Source: JAVBJN01 sp031546985 (GTDB taxonomy: Bacteria > Bacteroidota > Bacteroidia > Chitinophagales > Chitinophagaceae). Taken from it: a DNA stretch of 64,000 nucleotides. Where the stretch lies: positions 53,713 through 117,712 of the forward strand of contig JAVBJN010000016.1 of assembly GCA_031546985.1 (NCBI GenBank). The letters run 5' to 3'. The translations under genes and the position numbers were made by a program. The notes below the pieces were generated by a model. The model saw nothing but the letters and a program-made list of their open reading frames with translations, ran no database searches and was not told the origin of the DNA. Numbering within the stretch: the stretch's first letter is position 1; each line of letters opens with the position of its first letter. Positions 63,233 through 64,000 of this stretch are shown one piece after another.

Positions 63233-64000
63233 ATGTCAAACGCAGAAAAACTCAAAGCGCTCAAGTTAACCATCGATAAGATCGACAAGGATTTTGGTAA
63301 AGGTTCGGTGATGATGTTGGGTGAAAAGCAGGACACAGACCTGGAAGTAATCTCTACCGGTTCGCTTGGACTGGATGTAGCCTTGGGTGTGGGCGGCTTT
63401 CCCCGCGGACGTATTGTAGAGATCTATGGCCCTGAAGCTTCGGGTAAAACAACAGTTGCAATTCATACCATCGCAGAGGCCCAGAAAAAGGGTGGCATCT
63501 GCGCCATTATAGATGCTGAGCACGCTTTTGACGCCAGCTATGCCCGTAAACTGGGTGTGGATGTAGACAGCCTGCTTATTTCGCAACCCGACCACGGTGA
63601 GCAAGCACTGGAAATCGCCGACCGCCTGATCCTTTCCGGCGCGGTAGATGTAGTGGTAATTGACTCCGTAGCCGCTCTGGTACCAAAAGGTGAGCTGGAA
63701 GGCGAAATGGGCGATAGCAAAATGGGTCTGCAAGCCCGTTTGATGAGTCAGGCGCTGCGTAAGCTTACCGCCACCATCAACAAAACCAATACCATTTGCA
63801 TCTTTATTAACCAGCTGCGCGAAAAAATCGGTGTAATGTTCGGTAACCCCGAAACTACCACTGGTGGTAACGCACTTAAGTTCTACGCATCGGTACGTCT
63901 GGATATCCGTCGTACAGCGCAGATCAAAGATGGTGATGAAGCGATAGGTAACCGTACCAAAATTAAAGTGGTAAAAAATAAAGTAGCGCCACCTTTCCGC
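63233..64000 (+). CDS. recA: RecA recombinase (3' end outside window)
   Basis: The first 256 codons. MSNAEKLKALKLTIDKIDKDFGKG, Walker A GPEASGKTT, DAEHAFD, LISQPDHGEQALEI, VVVIDSVAALVPKGELEGEMGD and INQLREKIGVMFGNPETTTGG are all typical. It is the central strand-exchange protein and, in LexA bacteria, the SOS co-protease. It is driven by the palindromic promoter and perhaps two other sites. Confidence 0.98.
   Translation, partial: MSNAEKLKALKLTIDKIDKDFGKGSVMMLGEKQDTDLEVISTGSLGLDVALGVGGFPRGRIVEIYGPEASGKTTVAIHTIAEAQKKGGICAIIDAEHAFDASYARKLGVDVDSLLISQPDHGEQALEIADRLILSGAVDVVVIDSVAALVPKGELEGEMGDSKMGLQARLMSQALRKLTATINKTNTICIFINQLREKIGVMFGNPETTTGGNALKFYASVRLDIRRTAQIKDGDEAIGNRTKIKVVKNKVAPPFR

Noticed and set aside
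1..64000. tRNA or rRNA genes
   Set aside because: No cloverleaf with T-loop GTTCRA and CCA-type context, and no rRNA segment was recognised by eye; a tRNAscan-type search would be decisive.

Overview
The window is chromosomal DNA of a Bacteroidetes bacterium, most likely of the Chitinophagaceae/Sphingobacteriia type. The evidence is the gliding lipoprotein GldH, TonB-dependent and CarboxypepD_reg-like proteins, promoters with the Bacteroidetes -7 box TAnnTTTG, and housekeeping genes (hem cluster, polA, recA, rmuC, yicC) of that phylum's style. No rRNA, tRNA or CRISPR array was seen.

Layout. 1-10.1 kb: the end of a DEAD-box RNA helicase on the minus strand, then a plus-strand run of three nuclease-domain genes: a 1582-aa DUF4011/SF1 helicase with a C-terminal restriction-endonuclease fold, a 1097-aa Dna2-like nuclease-helicase, and a secreted thermonuclease. 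10.2-12.2 kb: a flotillin. 12.2-29.9 kb: an accessory island with a tail-fibre-like protein, a giant 3834-aa orphan TcA-type toxin carrying three extra C-terminal lectin-like repeats, short transcription units, and an operon of an 88-aa protein, a secreted protein and a membrane-anchored patatin phospholipase, followed by an M15 peptidoglycan peptidase. 30-36 kb: msrC, two histidine kinases, yicC, gldH, an OmpR-type regulator, a Rof-like protein and a DUF1328 protein. 36-40.5 kb: a vWA lipoprotein-type protein and a TonB siderophore receptor. 40.7-50.3 kb: a nearly complete heme pathway (hemA-C-D-E-F-B-L on minus, hemH divergent), interrupted by two ~500-bp inverted-repeat-bounded insertions, each with an S23/four-helix-bundle gene (one intact, one decayed). 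50.3-51 kb: a decayed toxin-antitoxin-like remnant. 51-64 kb: rmuC, a glycosyltransferase, an EamA transporter, two unknown secreted proteins, an ArsC-like protein, polA and the start of recA.

The most striking signal is a promoter element seen seven times: a palindrome TGCGTAA-N5-TTACGCA (allowing 0-2 changes) followed at a fixed 9 nt (10 nt once) by the -7 box TAnnTTTG. Five copies lie in the TcA island (before the fibre gene, the toxin, the patatin operon and two short units), one before rmuC and one before recA. This ties the toxin island to two DNA-repair genes and suggests a DNA-damage-type regulon with toxin production and possibly lysis as outputs. Downstream of three of the island promoters lies a structured RNA with an identical 18-nt core (AGCGGACGCCGTAACGTC) inside a closing stem whose sequence differs while pairing is kept; two copies also carry a second hairpin with an AGCCGGC loop and U-rich tail just before the gene, which looks like an attenuator. 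A run of eight G residues sits exactly at the junction of the toxin core and its lectin repeats and could switch the lectin part on and off.
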